Source: Candidatus Gastranaerophilales bacterium
GTDB taxonomy: Bacteria; Bacillota; Clostridia; Lachnospirales; Lachnospiraceae
NCBI GenBank assembly: GCA_023663225.1
Contig: JAMPHU010000022.1
Location: forward strand, 1-46,216
Direction: 5' to 3'
DNA length: 46,216 nt
In this document: one piece after another, positions 26,101 to 32,093 of the stretch
Position numbering within the stretch: the stretch's first letter is position 1
How the letters are laid out: the number at the start of each line of letters is the position of its first letter
Translations under genes and position numbers: made by a program
Notes under the pieces: model-generated
The model's input: only the letters and a program-made list of their open reading frames with translations
Told to the model about the DNA's origin: nothing
Databases searched by the model: none

Positions 26101-28076
26101 ACCTCAAATATCACGGACTTTAGATTGTGACAGCCCTTGAAAGCCGCGTCTCCAATTCTAGTGATCGTGGACGGAATGTTCACACTCCTCAGGCTGCAAG
26201 TATCCGCAAAACTTTCGTTTCCGATCTGTCTGATCGACAGAGGGCCCACCCGTCCCGGGAAATCCAGATGGCTCAAACCCTCACTCAGCTTAACAGCAAC
26301 TGTTTCGCCATCGTCGGTCTCCCCGATGCGCTGCACCGTAAAGTCCGCGTACAACTTATAATACCCCTCCGCGTCAAGTTCGGAAGTAGTGTCCGGCACT
26401 ATCTTGCGATAGATATTTTGATTGGCATATTTATAAACAAAATAATTCTTGACAGCCGTCTCCTCCAAACCAAGTCCCCGTGCTCCCTCAAAGTAGAAAG
26501 TGCCATGACCGTTATCTTCCAGAAATTGCTTAAAGGAATAATCCGAATCCTGTCCAATATTGAATCGAGTCGTGCCTCCTGTCGCATAGATGTGTACCAG
26601 ACTCTCACAATGCTCAAACGTACTGGCCATTATGGTCTCCTGGAACTGAGCAGGGAATATTATCTCCCGCACATTGGTGAAGGCAAACGCATAGTATCCC
26701 AAATTTTGCAGAGCGCCCCCGCCATCCGCTGAAGTGACCAGATTGAAATTATTTAAACTCGTACAGCCTTCAAACGCGGAGTCGCCGATCTTTGCAACAC
26801 CCCTGGCGTCAAAAGCCCCCAACTGAACACAGTTGTAAAAGGCATGATCCCCGAGCACCACCCCCTGGGCGTTCTCGCCGACAGTGACGCTTGAAAGCTT
26901 TGAACAGTTGCTAAACGCAGAGTTGCCCACTTCTTTGATGGAGTCCGTCAGGATCAGAGAGCCGATGCTGGATCCAACAAAGGCATAATTTCCGATCGCT
27001 GGGATATCAGGGTCAAATCGAACCGTTGGAACCGACGCGCCGCTAAATACGCCTCCATTTTCCTTGCTTGATGTCGTCACGGTAGATGGACTTATCACCG
27101 TCGCATTTGCCTCTACATACTGATTCGCGACAGCGGTAACGGCAATATGCGTGGCGCGCGAGGTGGAACTGAGATAGATATCCGCCCGTATCCAGCCTTC
27201 CTGCAGATCGATCGAAGATTGCGTATTGTCTTTTCTCGGCACCCAGTCAACGCCGATGTGATAAGAGCTACCTGAACTGACCGAACCGCTTGTGCCGCCC
27301 GTATTGCTTGTAATGGTTTTAATCGAATCTATGGTGAGATCCTGACGAAAGAAGAGTCCAATGTCATTGTCCGCCGTTGCGGCTGCCTCCAGTTTTTCCC
27401 ATTCTGTTTTTGAGCTGAAGTAACAGGGATGATACTTATATTCCAGCGGATCGCCTCGGTCTATAATCTGCTTGCCATCCTCACCCAGTACGGGCTTGCC
27501 GTCGGCATCCACTCTGGGTATCTCCTCCCACTTGCTCACTTCCCTCCAGTACAGGATATGGCCCGCGTTGGTCACCGCACAGGAATATCCGCCAAGTTCC
27601 GTGTAGGCGTCCACAAACCGCGGAATCTCCAACGTGTTCTTGTCACCCGATTTGTTCGACTGCGCCACACTGTCATAGCCGATGATATAGGCGCGCGCCG
27701 TCTGCGTACCTGCGTTTGTAATAGCAAACCGTAGAACCAGATCCTCGGTGGTATATACTTTATCTGAAAAATTAGCCCCCGGCGATGGTGACGTATCTGT
27801 GATATCCAAAATGGTACTTTCCGCCCACAGCTTGTCGTCCGTGATTGTCGTATCCCCCGCCTCTTTTATGGACACTTTATAATCTTTCCTATCATCATAA
27901 AGTCTTTTGTCGGAATTATCCGCAGTGACCCCCCCGTTCTCCTCTGCTGCCTGCAATCCATCCACGGGGATCGCCGCCACCACGAGGGCAGACACGAGGA
28001 ACAATGTCCCCAACGTCTTCCTAACCTGTCTCTTTAACCTTCTCGTCTTCTTTGTCTTCTTTACAGCCTTAGCCAT
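23124..28076 (-). CDS. Giant LRR surface protein with C-terminal sortase signal
   Basis: The 1650-residue protein has a long basic signal peptide (core about 21-37, cut near LQA-AEE). LRR_5 blocks lie at about 345-530, 600-690 and 895-1165. Two InlB-type B repeats (about 1210-1365) follow, then a Gly/Thr/Asn-rich linker (about 1370-1440). A further beta repeat (about 1443-1515, GxxVTVTANY) and a small domain come next. The C-terminal sorting signal has TPKTG (1611-1615), a hydrophobic stretch and the basic tail KKDRKPRKRR. The class B sortase gene lies immediately upstream (stop codon five bases before this ATG), so this is the likely substrate. Confidence 0.9.
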   Translation of the reverse strand: MAKAVKKTKKTRRLKRQVRKTLGTLFLVSALVVAAIPVDGLQAAEENGGVTADNSDKRLYDDRKDYKVSIKEAGDTTITDDKLWAESTILDITDTSPSPGANFSDKVYTTEDLVLRFAITNAGTQTARAYIIGYDSVAQSNKSGDKNTLEIPRFVDAYTELGGYSCAVTNAGHILYWREVSKWEEIPRVDADGKPVLGEDGKQIIDRGDPLEYKYHPCYFSSKTEWEKLEAAATADNDIGLFFRQDLTIDSIKTITSNTGGTSGSVSSGSSYHIGVDWVPRKDNTQSSIDLQEGWIRADIYLSSTSRATHIAVTAVANQYVEANATVISPSTVTTSSKENGGVFSGASVPTVRFDPDIPAIGNYAFVGSSIGSLILTDSIKEVGNSAFSNCSKLSSVTVGENAQGVVLGDHAFYNCVQLGAFDARGVAKIGDSAFEGCTSLNNFNLVTSADGGGALQNLGYYAFAFTNVREIIFPAQFQETIMASTFEHCESLVHIYATGGTTRFNIGQDSDYSFKQFLEDNGHGTFYFEGARGLGLEETAVKNYFVYKYANQNIYRKIVPDTTSELDAEGYYKLYADFTVQRIGETDDGETVAVKLSEGLSHLDFPGRVGPLSIRQIGNESFADTCSLRSVNIPSTITRIGDAAFKGCHNLKSVIFEVGANPAIGTDAFRTQVFVDSTKHGGETLAQKPELYFTGEIGPEVSQFNYAMAADAENKPVNVINNSSQPDTTIVYYSGWPQNLTVECIDGKATLTNYPTIQQLMRKSNALDPTQGGTAEFTTDHYPYMTEEQEAAAYFAFWKYFGVIDDDYVQNYSGPYEDYLTQASRVEAENLIVSNTLTVNVPEGVVAIKPGLFAEKERDGDYAYLIERGILNEDAERLVSKSDPDHGIVSVPVGKTFFINFEDIAARSFADCKMLETVNIQNGSKTMGDNAFEGCVYLETVNIAPNLEKMGEVPFFGCKRLENINFNYMGSNQNFVCDQGVLYGRAGVNSDGAVTKLIEYLAGADYHVIPDTVLERTTEIGAHAFEGTDVEEADFSKSTVETIPQYAFANTPELVTVTLPNTAKYIDGYAFQKSAIRNLRGASYLVGIESSAFDDLSTRNYCTFWSAEGTLAERFSNNNPDHPKLKWQHEDAMRYYTINFYYEDEDGNKQYVHTEENKAEGSTIDVNALYAAGAFDELPKEIGGQVFKQRWLPVDNYTNITGNNLTLDVRAVYGSADSHNITFLDKDNNVIWSNDILVGGNLYIPSPPAVAGMTFTNWESVSPGIPGTYSIQDIDTVAEDLIFRAVYTISGTGTGSGNNGGDGTGSGNNGGDGTGGNGSGTGGNGTGTGGNGTGGNGSGTGGNGTGSNNGTGSSNTAYYTLTVRNGSGSGSYVQGAQAIVVANDPAAGMEFSNWTVEPSGTPIASTGVSATVITMPAGNVTVTANYKAKSGSSVSTGTGTTGSRNSSASVNTGTVIRGGTTVIIDKNGLSNTGVVAATVNGSSDNFVIKITESSAASEAAVRALMTEYGDLTNIKYFPMDISLYDSTGNNKITDTTGLSVTITLPLPDSLITYAGNNQIAGVVNDRLDKLTPRFTTISGVSCITFTAEHFSPYVIYVDTAHLSQGTADSTPKTGDGIHPKWFLSVGLACVSMVFFMKKDRKPRKRRQLA
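24010..24205 (-). repeat. In-frame Gly/Thr/Asn coding repeats
   Basis: Short tandem units encode GTGGNGTG-like and GTGSGNNGGD-like strings in the linker of the giant surface protein. The DNA copies are nearly identical in places (the GGTACTGGC/AATGGTGGC-type units), so the linker length may vary between strains by slippage. Confidence 0.75.
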
Positions 28077-28081
28077 TTCTC

Positions 28082-29386
28082 TTACTCCTTTGCCGCGACT
28101 TTTTTTGCCACCACCACGAACCTGCCGTTCTCCTCCTGATAATCGCAGGTGGAAAGCGTCAACAACTGATCGCCGTACTGAGCCGTCACATCCGTTTCGA
28201 TCAGGGACATCTCAGCCATCTCCTGCATATAGGAGTCAAACTCCTGCTCGCTGGCAGCATCTATAAACTGATAATACTTGAAAACAATCTCATCCTCGCT
28301 GTACACCCTCGACCGGAACACGTACATGACCTGATAGGTCCCGTGCTCGTATATGGTGTCAAACTGTATATAAGGATGTTCATCGGCAAACTTCTGGTCC
28401 GCGTATTTGTCCAGTTGGCCGAACATCTGCCCGCTCTGCATGTGGTGCCCATACAGGATGAAGTTGGTGCTGGGCTTTAAGACATCGCAATCTTTATCCA
28501 TAAAAATGGAACCGTTCTTGTCGTATTCCTGATCCAGATTGTGCGTCAGATAATATTCATTGTCCACCGTCTGCATCACAGGGTAATTTATCTTTGTATC
28601 GTCAATTATCAGCCATCCGATTAGCCTTTGGTTCTTACTTAAGAAAATTTTATATTCGTCCAGGACCTCTGGGATCACCATCTCCCCTGTGTCCGTGTAA
28701 TGGATCACCGGCGTGTAGGTGGACGCCTCCACACTCATAGGGCCGCTGTTCTCCCGCAGGTCACTCCATCTCTCGTAGGTGGAGCGGGTCCTGTACTGAT
28801 AATAAGAATATAATGTAAAATATCCCAAGCACACGACTCCCACCAAGCTGCACACGCAGATCAAGAGCTTTCTGCGCTTCTCCCGCTGCTTCAACTCCTC
28901 CTCCACATAGGCCGCCATCTCCCCCGACATCTGCGGAGTCTCACCGGCCTGCTCCTTGGCTGCATCCTGTCCGGCGGAAGTCGGACCCTGTCTGGAAGCT
29001 GCCCCCTCTCTGGAAACCGCCCCCTGTCTGGAAGCTATGCCTTGTCTGGAAGCTGCTTCCTTTCCTGCGGGAGGACTTTTAGAGGAAGTCTTTTTGTCCG
29101 CCTTGGAGACCGCGCTCTTTTTGCGGGAGGAACCTTTTCCTGCCCCGCCTTTCCCCGCCGTTTTCAGGCGGTCGTCGATCTCGTCCTTGAAATCCTGCCC
29201 TAAAAGCGTGAAAAACTTGTACTTTCCGTTATGTAGTTCTTTGCTTAGCTGCCTTAACGCCGCGGGGTCGTCATTTTGCACTGTCTGCCGCAGCTTATCA
29301 ATCAATTCCTTATCGCGGCTGGCTCTGGCATAATCCGACTGTGTCCGAAACTGCCTGCCTTCCACCACATATGTCTTCTGCGTCAT
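28082..29386 (-). CDS. Class B sortase with a long cytoplasmic N-terminal extension
   Basis: It is a transpeptidase that anchors TPKTG-type proteins to the wall. With ATG at 29386 (AGGT six bases upstream) it has 434 residues. One membrane helix spans about 174-197, followed by an extracellular SrtB domain with catalytic H314 (ILYGHHM), C414 (LTLSTCDYQ) and R422 (NGRFVVVAK). The 173 residues before the helix are unusual. Residues 1-80 look like a small folded domain (YVVEGRQFRTQSDYARAS). Residues 80-155 are a low-complexity linker with repeats around AASRQG and GGAGKG. The extension has no known role in sortases. It is the first gene of the operon under the promoter at 29427-29454, followed by its probable substrate. 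Confidence 0.9.
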   Translation of the reverse strand: MTQKTYVVEGRQFRTQSDYARASRDKELIDKLRQTVQNDDPAALRQLSKELHNGKYKFFTLLGQDFKDEIDDRLKTAGKGGAGKGSSRKKSAVSKADKKTSSKSPPAGKEAASRQGIASRQGAVSREGAASRQGPTSAGQDAAKEQAGETPQMSGEMAAYVEEELKQREKRRKLLICVCSLVGVVCLGYFTLYSYYQYRTRSTYERWSDLRENSGPMSVEASTYTPVIHYTDTGEMVIPEVLDEYKIFLSKNQRLIGWLIIDDTKINYPVMQTVDNEYYLTHNLDQEYDKNGSIFMDKDCDVLKPSTNFILYGHHMQSGQMFGQLDKYADQKFADEHPYIQFDTIYEHGTYQVMYVFRSRVYSEDEIVFKYYQFIDAASEQEFDSYMQEMAEMSLIETDVTAQYGDQLLTLSTCDYQEENGRFVVVAKKVAAKE

Positions 29387-29426
29387 AATGCTACCTTTTC
29401 TCAACATGCAGTATTCTACATCTTCT

Positions 29427-29454
29427 ATTTTACTCCATGTTGAAATTTATGCAA
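29427..29454 (-). promoter_or_regulatory. Promoter of the sortase/surface-protein operon
   Basis: On the minus strand: TTGCAT (29449-29454), 16-bp spacer, TAAAAT (29427-29432). The start point would be near 29420, giving a short leader before the ATG at 29386. Confidence 0.65.
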
Positions 29455-29570
29455 GTATTTTTCGGTCTAATTGGAAGAATTTCTGTCTGCCACATCTTTC
29501 CTCCCCACGGAAACATTGACATGCTATCGCGCATAGAATAAACCATAATAAATTTTGGAGGCAAAAAAGT

Positions 29571-29813
29571 ATGAGCGATTTAACTGCTACGAACTGTGGC
29601 TGCTCCAACAATTCCTGCAACAATAACAGCGGACTTTTCGGAGGCAACAATAGCTGCATCTGGATCATCCTGCTGCTTTTGTTCTGTGGTGGAAATGGAA
29701 ACGGCTGTGGCAACGGAATCAGCCTGTTTGGCAATGGCGACGGCAACGGAAGTTGCTGTGAGTGGATCATCCTGCTGTTGATCCTCAGCTCTTGTGGCTG
29801 CGGCTGCAACTAA
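29571..29813 (+). CDS. Small Cys/Gly/Asn-rich protein with an internal duplication
   Basis: The 80-residue protein has 11 cysteines. Two similar halves (residues 21-40 and 51-76) each consist of LFG, a Gly/Asn stretch, Cys, (E/I)WIILLL and a closing Cys. It begins MSDLTATNCGC and ends CGCGCN. GGAGG lies nine bases before the ATG. It resembles small hydrophobic Gly-rich spore-associated proteins in outline, and the upstream sequence GCATAGAATA fits a mother-cell sigma -10 box (CATAnnnTA). The function is unknown; a spore-coat or membrane role is only a guess. Confidence 0.75.
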   Translation: MSDLTATNCGCSNNSCNNNSGLFGGNNSCIWIILLLLFCGGNGNGCGNGISLFGNGDGNGSCCEWIILLLILSSCGCGCN

Positions 29814-29836
29814 ACCCTTCGATAACGCATGATATG

Positions 29837-29867
29837 GATAGGCTCCCTCGGGAGCCTATCATTTTTC
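29837..29867 (+). terminator. Strong terminator after the Cys-rich gene
   Basis: GATAGGCTCC (29837-29846) pairs perfectly with GGAGCCTATC (29851-29860) around a four-base loop, followed by ATTTTTCC. It starts 23 bases after the stop codon. Confidence 0.9.
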
Positions 29868-29916
29868 CTGTGACATTCTCATAGGATAGTACCAAGACAC
29901 AAGAAAGAGGTTTGCT

Positions 29917-30408
29917 ATGGAAGGAAAGGAAGAGGATAAGGTTGCGGCGTTCGACACATTGTTCACCACCAACCATATCCAGATGTGTAAGGTTCTCATA
30001 AGTTATCTGGACCCGCCGGCCCGCCGGATCATGGCCGTCTATATCAAGCTTGCAGAATTAAATTACACATTATCCTTTCTGAAAAGACATCCTCATGCCG
30101 CGTTTTCGGCGGACCCCTCTCCCACCAAGCCGGATATGGCGGCGATCTGTGAGGAGGTAGCGCCCTATCTATCTCCGGCGGAGCAGAACCGCCTGCACTC
30201 TGTCATGGGAGCCATGCAGAGCTTTCGCAATCTGCAGGATATGATGGAGATGATGCAAATGATGAAGGAACTTTTTCCGGAGGGCGCGATGGGCGAAGGA
30301 GACGCGTCCGACCTGCTGAAGGGACTTGCCGGTCTCTCCGGCATGAACGGTTCCCAAGGTGGGGAAGGCGGACTTGATATCGCCGCCATCTTGCAAATGT
30401 TGAAATAG
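29917..30408 (+). CDS. Helical protein of unknown function
   Basis: I do not recognise this 163-residue protein. It is soluble, mostly helical, with a Met-rich run (MMEMMQMMKEL, about 110-120) and a Gly-rich C-terminal part ending in LDIAAILQMLK. GAGG lies six bases before the ATG. A CATAGGATA string about 35 bases upstream resembles the one before the Cys-rich gene. The next gene (30443) follows by 34 bases and is probably in the same transcript, because a terminator only comes after it. Confidence 0.75.
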   Translation: MEGKEEDKVAAFDTLFTTNHIQMCKVLISYLDPPARRIMAVYIKLAELNYTLSFLKRHPHAAFSADPSPTKPDMAAICEEVAPYLSPAEQNRLHSVMGAMQSFRNLQDMMEMMQMMKELFPEGAMGEGDASDLLKGLAGLSGMNGSQGGEGGLDIAAILQMLK

Positions 30409-30442
30409 CAAACTGCCAATTTCAGAAAGGTATGGTGAATTT

Positions 30443-30748
30443 ATGAGCGAACTGCAGACTTCCGAGCTACGCCCCGCCTGGATGGAGGACGAACTGGTGC
30501 GGGGGATCCCGCAAAACAAACTGGACTTTTTGGGCCGCCTGTTTGTGGAAGGACAGGGAAAGAACCAAAAAGAGATGATGGCATATATGCTGCCGATGAT
30601 GCGCCGCGCCAAGGCGGAACACCTCGCGTTCACTCCGGCGGAGATGAACGCCGCCATCGCCGCGATCAAAAAACACAGCTCCCCCCAGGAATTATCTCAG
30701 ATCGACAAGATACTGGCGCAAACGAAACATGGAAACGCCCCTGAATAA
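30443..30748 (+). CDS. Small helical protein of unknown function
   Basis: The 101-residue soluble protein is rich in Met, Lys and Glu, with segments such as NKLDFLGRLFVEGQGK and MMAYMLPMMRRAK. There is no recognised domain. AGAAAGGT lies 10 bases before the ATG. It is the second gene of the pair that starts at 29917, and its stop codon lies inside the terminator loop of 30733-30757. The two proteins share Met-rich helices, which may reflect a common partner. Confidence 0.75.
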   Translation: MSELQTSELRPAWMEDELVRGIPQNKLDFLGRLFVEGQGKNQKEMMAYMLPMMRRAKAEHLAFTPAEMNAAIAAIKKHSSPQELSQIDKILAQTKHGNAPE

Positions 30749-30757
30749 GGGGCGTTT
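30733..30757 (+). terminator. Terminator at the end of the two-gene unit
   Basis: AACGCCCCT and AGGGGCGTT pair around GAATA, which contains the stop codon of the gene at 30443. TTTGGG follows the stem. Confidence 0.85.
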
Positions 30758-30940
30758 TGGGCAGATCATAAATTCCACCAGTTCCGCTTCGTCTGTTATC
30801 TCATTTGCAGCTACGGGAGTACGGACAGGACGGTTTTTGGGAGTAATTCATACTTCCCTATCTACATTTTATTATCTTATCGCGGTTAATACAACAAAAC
30901 TTTTATGGTTTTTTGTAACCGAAAAAGCAGAATGTTTTGA

Positions 30941-30969
30941 TTGTTAAAACACGAATCATGTGTTATACT
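30941..30969 (+). promoter_or_regulatory. Promoter of small toxin-like gene, locus 2
   Basis: TTGTTA (30941-30946), 17-bp spacer, TATACT (30964-30969) with an extended TG at -14. The mRNA would start near 30976. The stretch from 30758 to here shows no gene on either strand. Confidence 0.7.
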
Positions 30970-31070
30970 CAACTTATGGGAAACCATAGAGCCATAGGCG
31001 GCTTTACCCCTCTTGCTTTTTTGCGGAGGGTTCCAGCAGCCCTCCGAACGGAAGAAAGGAGGGTGATACA

Positions 31071-31160
31071 ATGATTACATATTCTGAGCTTATTCAGACA
31101 GGTATCTTCATTGTTGCCCTGGTAAGTTTGTGTTATACAATCTTCAAGGGAAGAAAATAG
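31071..31160 (+). CDS. Small holin-like type I toxin candidate (29 aa)
   Basis: The product MITYSELIQTGIFIV... has 29 residues: a short polar start, one hydrophobic helix (about 8-24) and the basic tail FKGRK. It strongly resembles the putative holin-like toxins annotated in many Firmicutes. A very strong ribosome site (AAAGGAGGGTGA) precedes the ATG by five to eight bases. The gene has its own promoter (30941-30969). Its 3' end lies over the terminator of a convergent antisense RNA. Membrane toxicity is inferred from the family, not shown. Confidence 0.78.
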   Translation: MITYSELIQTGIFIVALVSLCYTIFKGRK

Positions 31161-31185
31161 CCGCCACTACAGCCCTAGTGACGGC
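31151..31185 (-). terminator. Terminator of the antisense RNA, locus 2
   Basis: On the minus strand GCCGTCACTA and TAGTGGCGGC form a 10-bp stem with one G-U pair around a six-base loop, followed by TATTTTCTT. It overlaps the stop codon of the toxin-like gene. Confidence 0.75.
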
Positions 31186-31250
31186 CGACGCTATAAAGCG
31201 TTAAGGCAATAATTTGGGGGTAGAGCCGCTTCTATGGCTTCCCTCTTTAT
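31151..31250 (-). ncRNA. Predicted antitoxin RNA, locus 2
   Basis: A transcript of about 100 nt is predicted between the minus-strand promoter at 31257-31285 and the terminator of 31151-31185. It is antisense to the 3' untranslated part of the toxin mRNA and reaches the stop codon. No reading frame with a ribosome site lies within it. Confidence 0.65.
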
Positions 31251-31256
31251 GTCTCT

Positions 31257-31285
31257 ACTATAACATATCAAACGACAGGATTCAA
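31257..31285 (-). promoter_or_regulatory. Promoter of the antisense RNA, locus 2
   Basis: On the minus strand: TTGAAT (31280-31285), 17-bp spacer, TATAGT (31257-31262). Confidence 0.7.
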
Positions 31286-31353
31286 GAGCTAAATTAATTT
31301 TAGCTTCCATCACATCTGCCACCCTGCGCTCCACTTCTCGGAAACGCTCCTCA

Positions 31354-31887
31354 TTATTCAATTTTTATCCTAAAACCCTCATATATTCCTACCGGAATTT
31401 CTTCATCCAAATTATATTGTCCCATTGTATCGCTTTCAAAACTATAAACTGTTACCATATTTCTTTCAGAATCAACAATCCAATATTCTCTAACCCCTGC
31501 TGTGCGGTATTTAAACAATTTAGTCATATAATCTCTTTGTCTGCTGCTCTGTGAAACAATTTCAATAATCCAATCCGGCGCGCCATAGCAACCCTTATCA
31601 TTCAACTTCGTAGTATCACAAATGACAGAAATATCCGGCTCAACATAATTAAGATCATCTTCATTTAAAAAAACTGCAAACGGAGCTGCGTACACCTCAC
31701 AATTTCCATCCTTACTATCAATATAATTCGCTATTGCCCGATGTAACTTTCCACTAATTTTTTGATGATTTCTGCTTGGAGGAGCCATATAATGAATTTT
31801 GCCATCGATTAACTCCGCTCTTTCTCCATCCGGTAAATCATAAATATCTTTAATCGTACAAACTTCATCTTGTTTTAAAATATTCAT
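31354..31887 (-). CDS. Uma2 family (DUF820) putative restriction-type endonuclease
   Basis: The roughly 177-residue protein has a PD-(D/E)XK-like fold typical of Uma2 proteins: AELIDGKIHYMAPPSRNHQ, then YVEPDISVICD, GAPDWIIEIVS (the catalytic E and following residues) and KLFKYRTAGVREYWIVD. The frame extends to an ATG at 31944, but that part overlaps the gene's promoter (31916-31944). The ATG at 31887 (MNILKQDEVCTIKDIYDL) is the most likely start, with a GTG 12 bases before it as an alternative. Its G+C content is visibly lower than that of its neighbours, which suggests transfer. The role of Uma2 proteins is not settled. Confidence 0.85.
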   Translation of the reverse strand: MNILKQDEVCTIKDIYDLPDGERAELIDGKIHYMAPPSRNHQKISGKLHRAIANYIDSKDGNCEVYAAPFAVFLNEDDLNYVEPDISVICDTTKLNDKGCYGAPDWIIEIVSQSSRQRDYMTKLFKYRTAGVREYWIVDSERNMVTVYSFESDTMGQYNLDEEIPVGIYEGFRIKIE

Positions 31888-31915
31888 TCTCTTTAACACC
31901 CCCAACCCTATTTCT

Positions 31916-31944
31916 ATTATAGACATTATACACAGCAAATACAA
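31916..31944 (-). promoter_or_regulatory. Promoter of the Uma2 gene
   Basis: On the minus strand: TTGTAT (31939-31944), 17-bp spacer, TATAAT (31916-31921). Confidence 0.7.
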
Positions 31945-32004
31945 CTATTTCTCACAATTTCCGTTTCGGTTCCGTTTCGGCTACTAGAACTTGCCAGTGA
32001 CCAA

Positions 32005-32075
32005 GTGCCAGCGAGACGAAAAAACTCGAGACAACCGAAACTCGGCTGTCCCAAGTCTTTTCGCCCCGCTGGCAC
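32005..32075. repeat. Intergenic palindrome after leuS
   Basis: The 18-bp arms GTGCCAGCGAGACGAAAA (32005-32022) and TTTTCGCCCCGCTGGCAC (32058-32075) match with two mismatches. Between them GACAACCGA and TCGGCTGTC form an inner hairpin. It lies 18 bases after the leuS stop codon and may end that transcript. It shares the CCAGCGGGGC core with the gntR-icd palindrome. Confidence 0.7.
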
Positions 32076-32093
32076 GTAGTCTACTGACTACTC

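Larger units (their letters stand above)
30978..31243 (+). repeat. Long-distance inverted repeat enclosing the toxin-like gene of locus 2
   Basis: GGGAAACCATAG and GCGGCTTTACCCC (30978-30989 and 30998-31010) are complementary, with an eight-base interruption, to 31216-31243 (GGGGGTAGAGCCGC and CTATGGCTTCCC). The 5' and 3' ends of a full-length toxin mRNA could therefore pair, and the 5' end of the antisense RNA resembles the 5' end of the mRNA. Closer to the gene, CGGAGGG (31024-31030) pairs with CCCTCCG (31040-31046). That CCCTCC could also cover the ribosome site AGGAGGG at 31057-31063. Confidence 0.7.

Noticed and set aside
29447-29809. A Gln/Pro/Leu-rich minus-strand frame opposite the Cys-rich gene
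   Set aside because: It is the mirror of the duplicated Gly/Asn/Cys codons and has no start signals; the plus-strand gene has a good ribosome site and terminator.
30760-30880. A protein-like minus-strand stretch (TPKNRPVRTPVAANEITDEAEL)
   Set aside because: It has a stop codon directly before it, no start and no recognisable family; it may be a relic, but the evidence is too thin.
30729-30947. A 72-codon plus-strand frame after the two unknown genes
   Set aside because: It starts inside the terminator and has no ribosome site.
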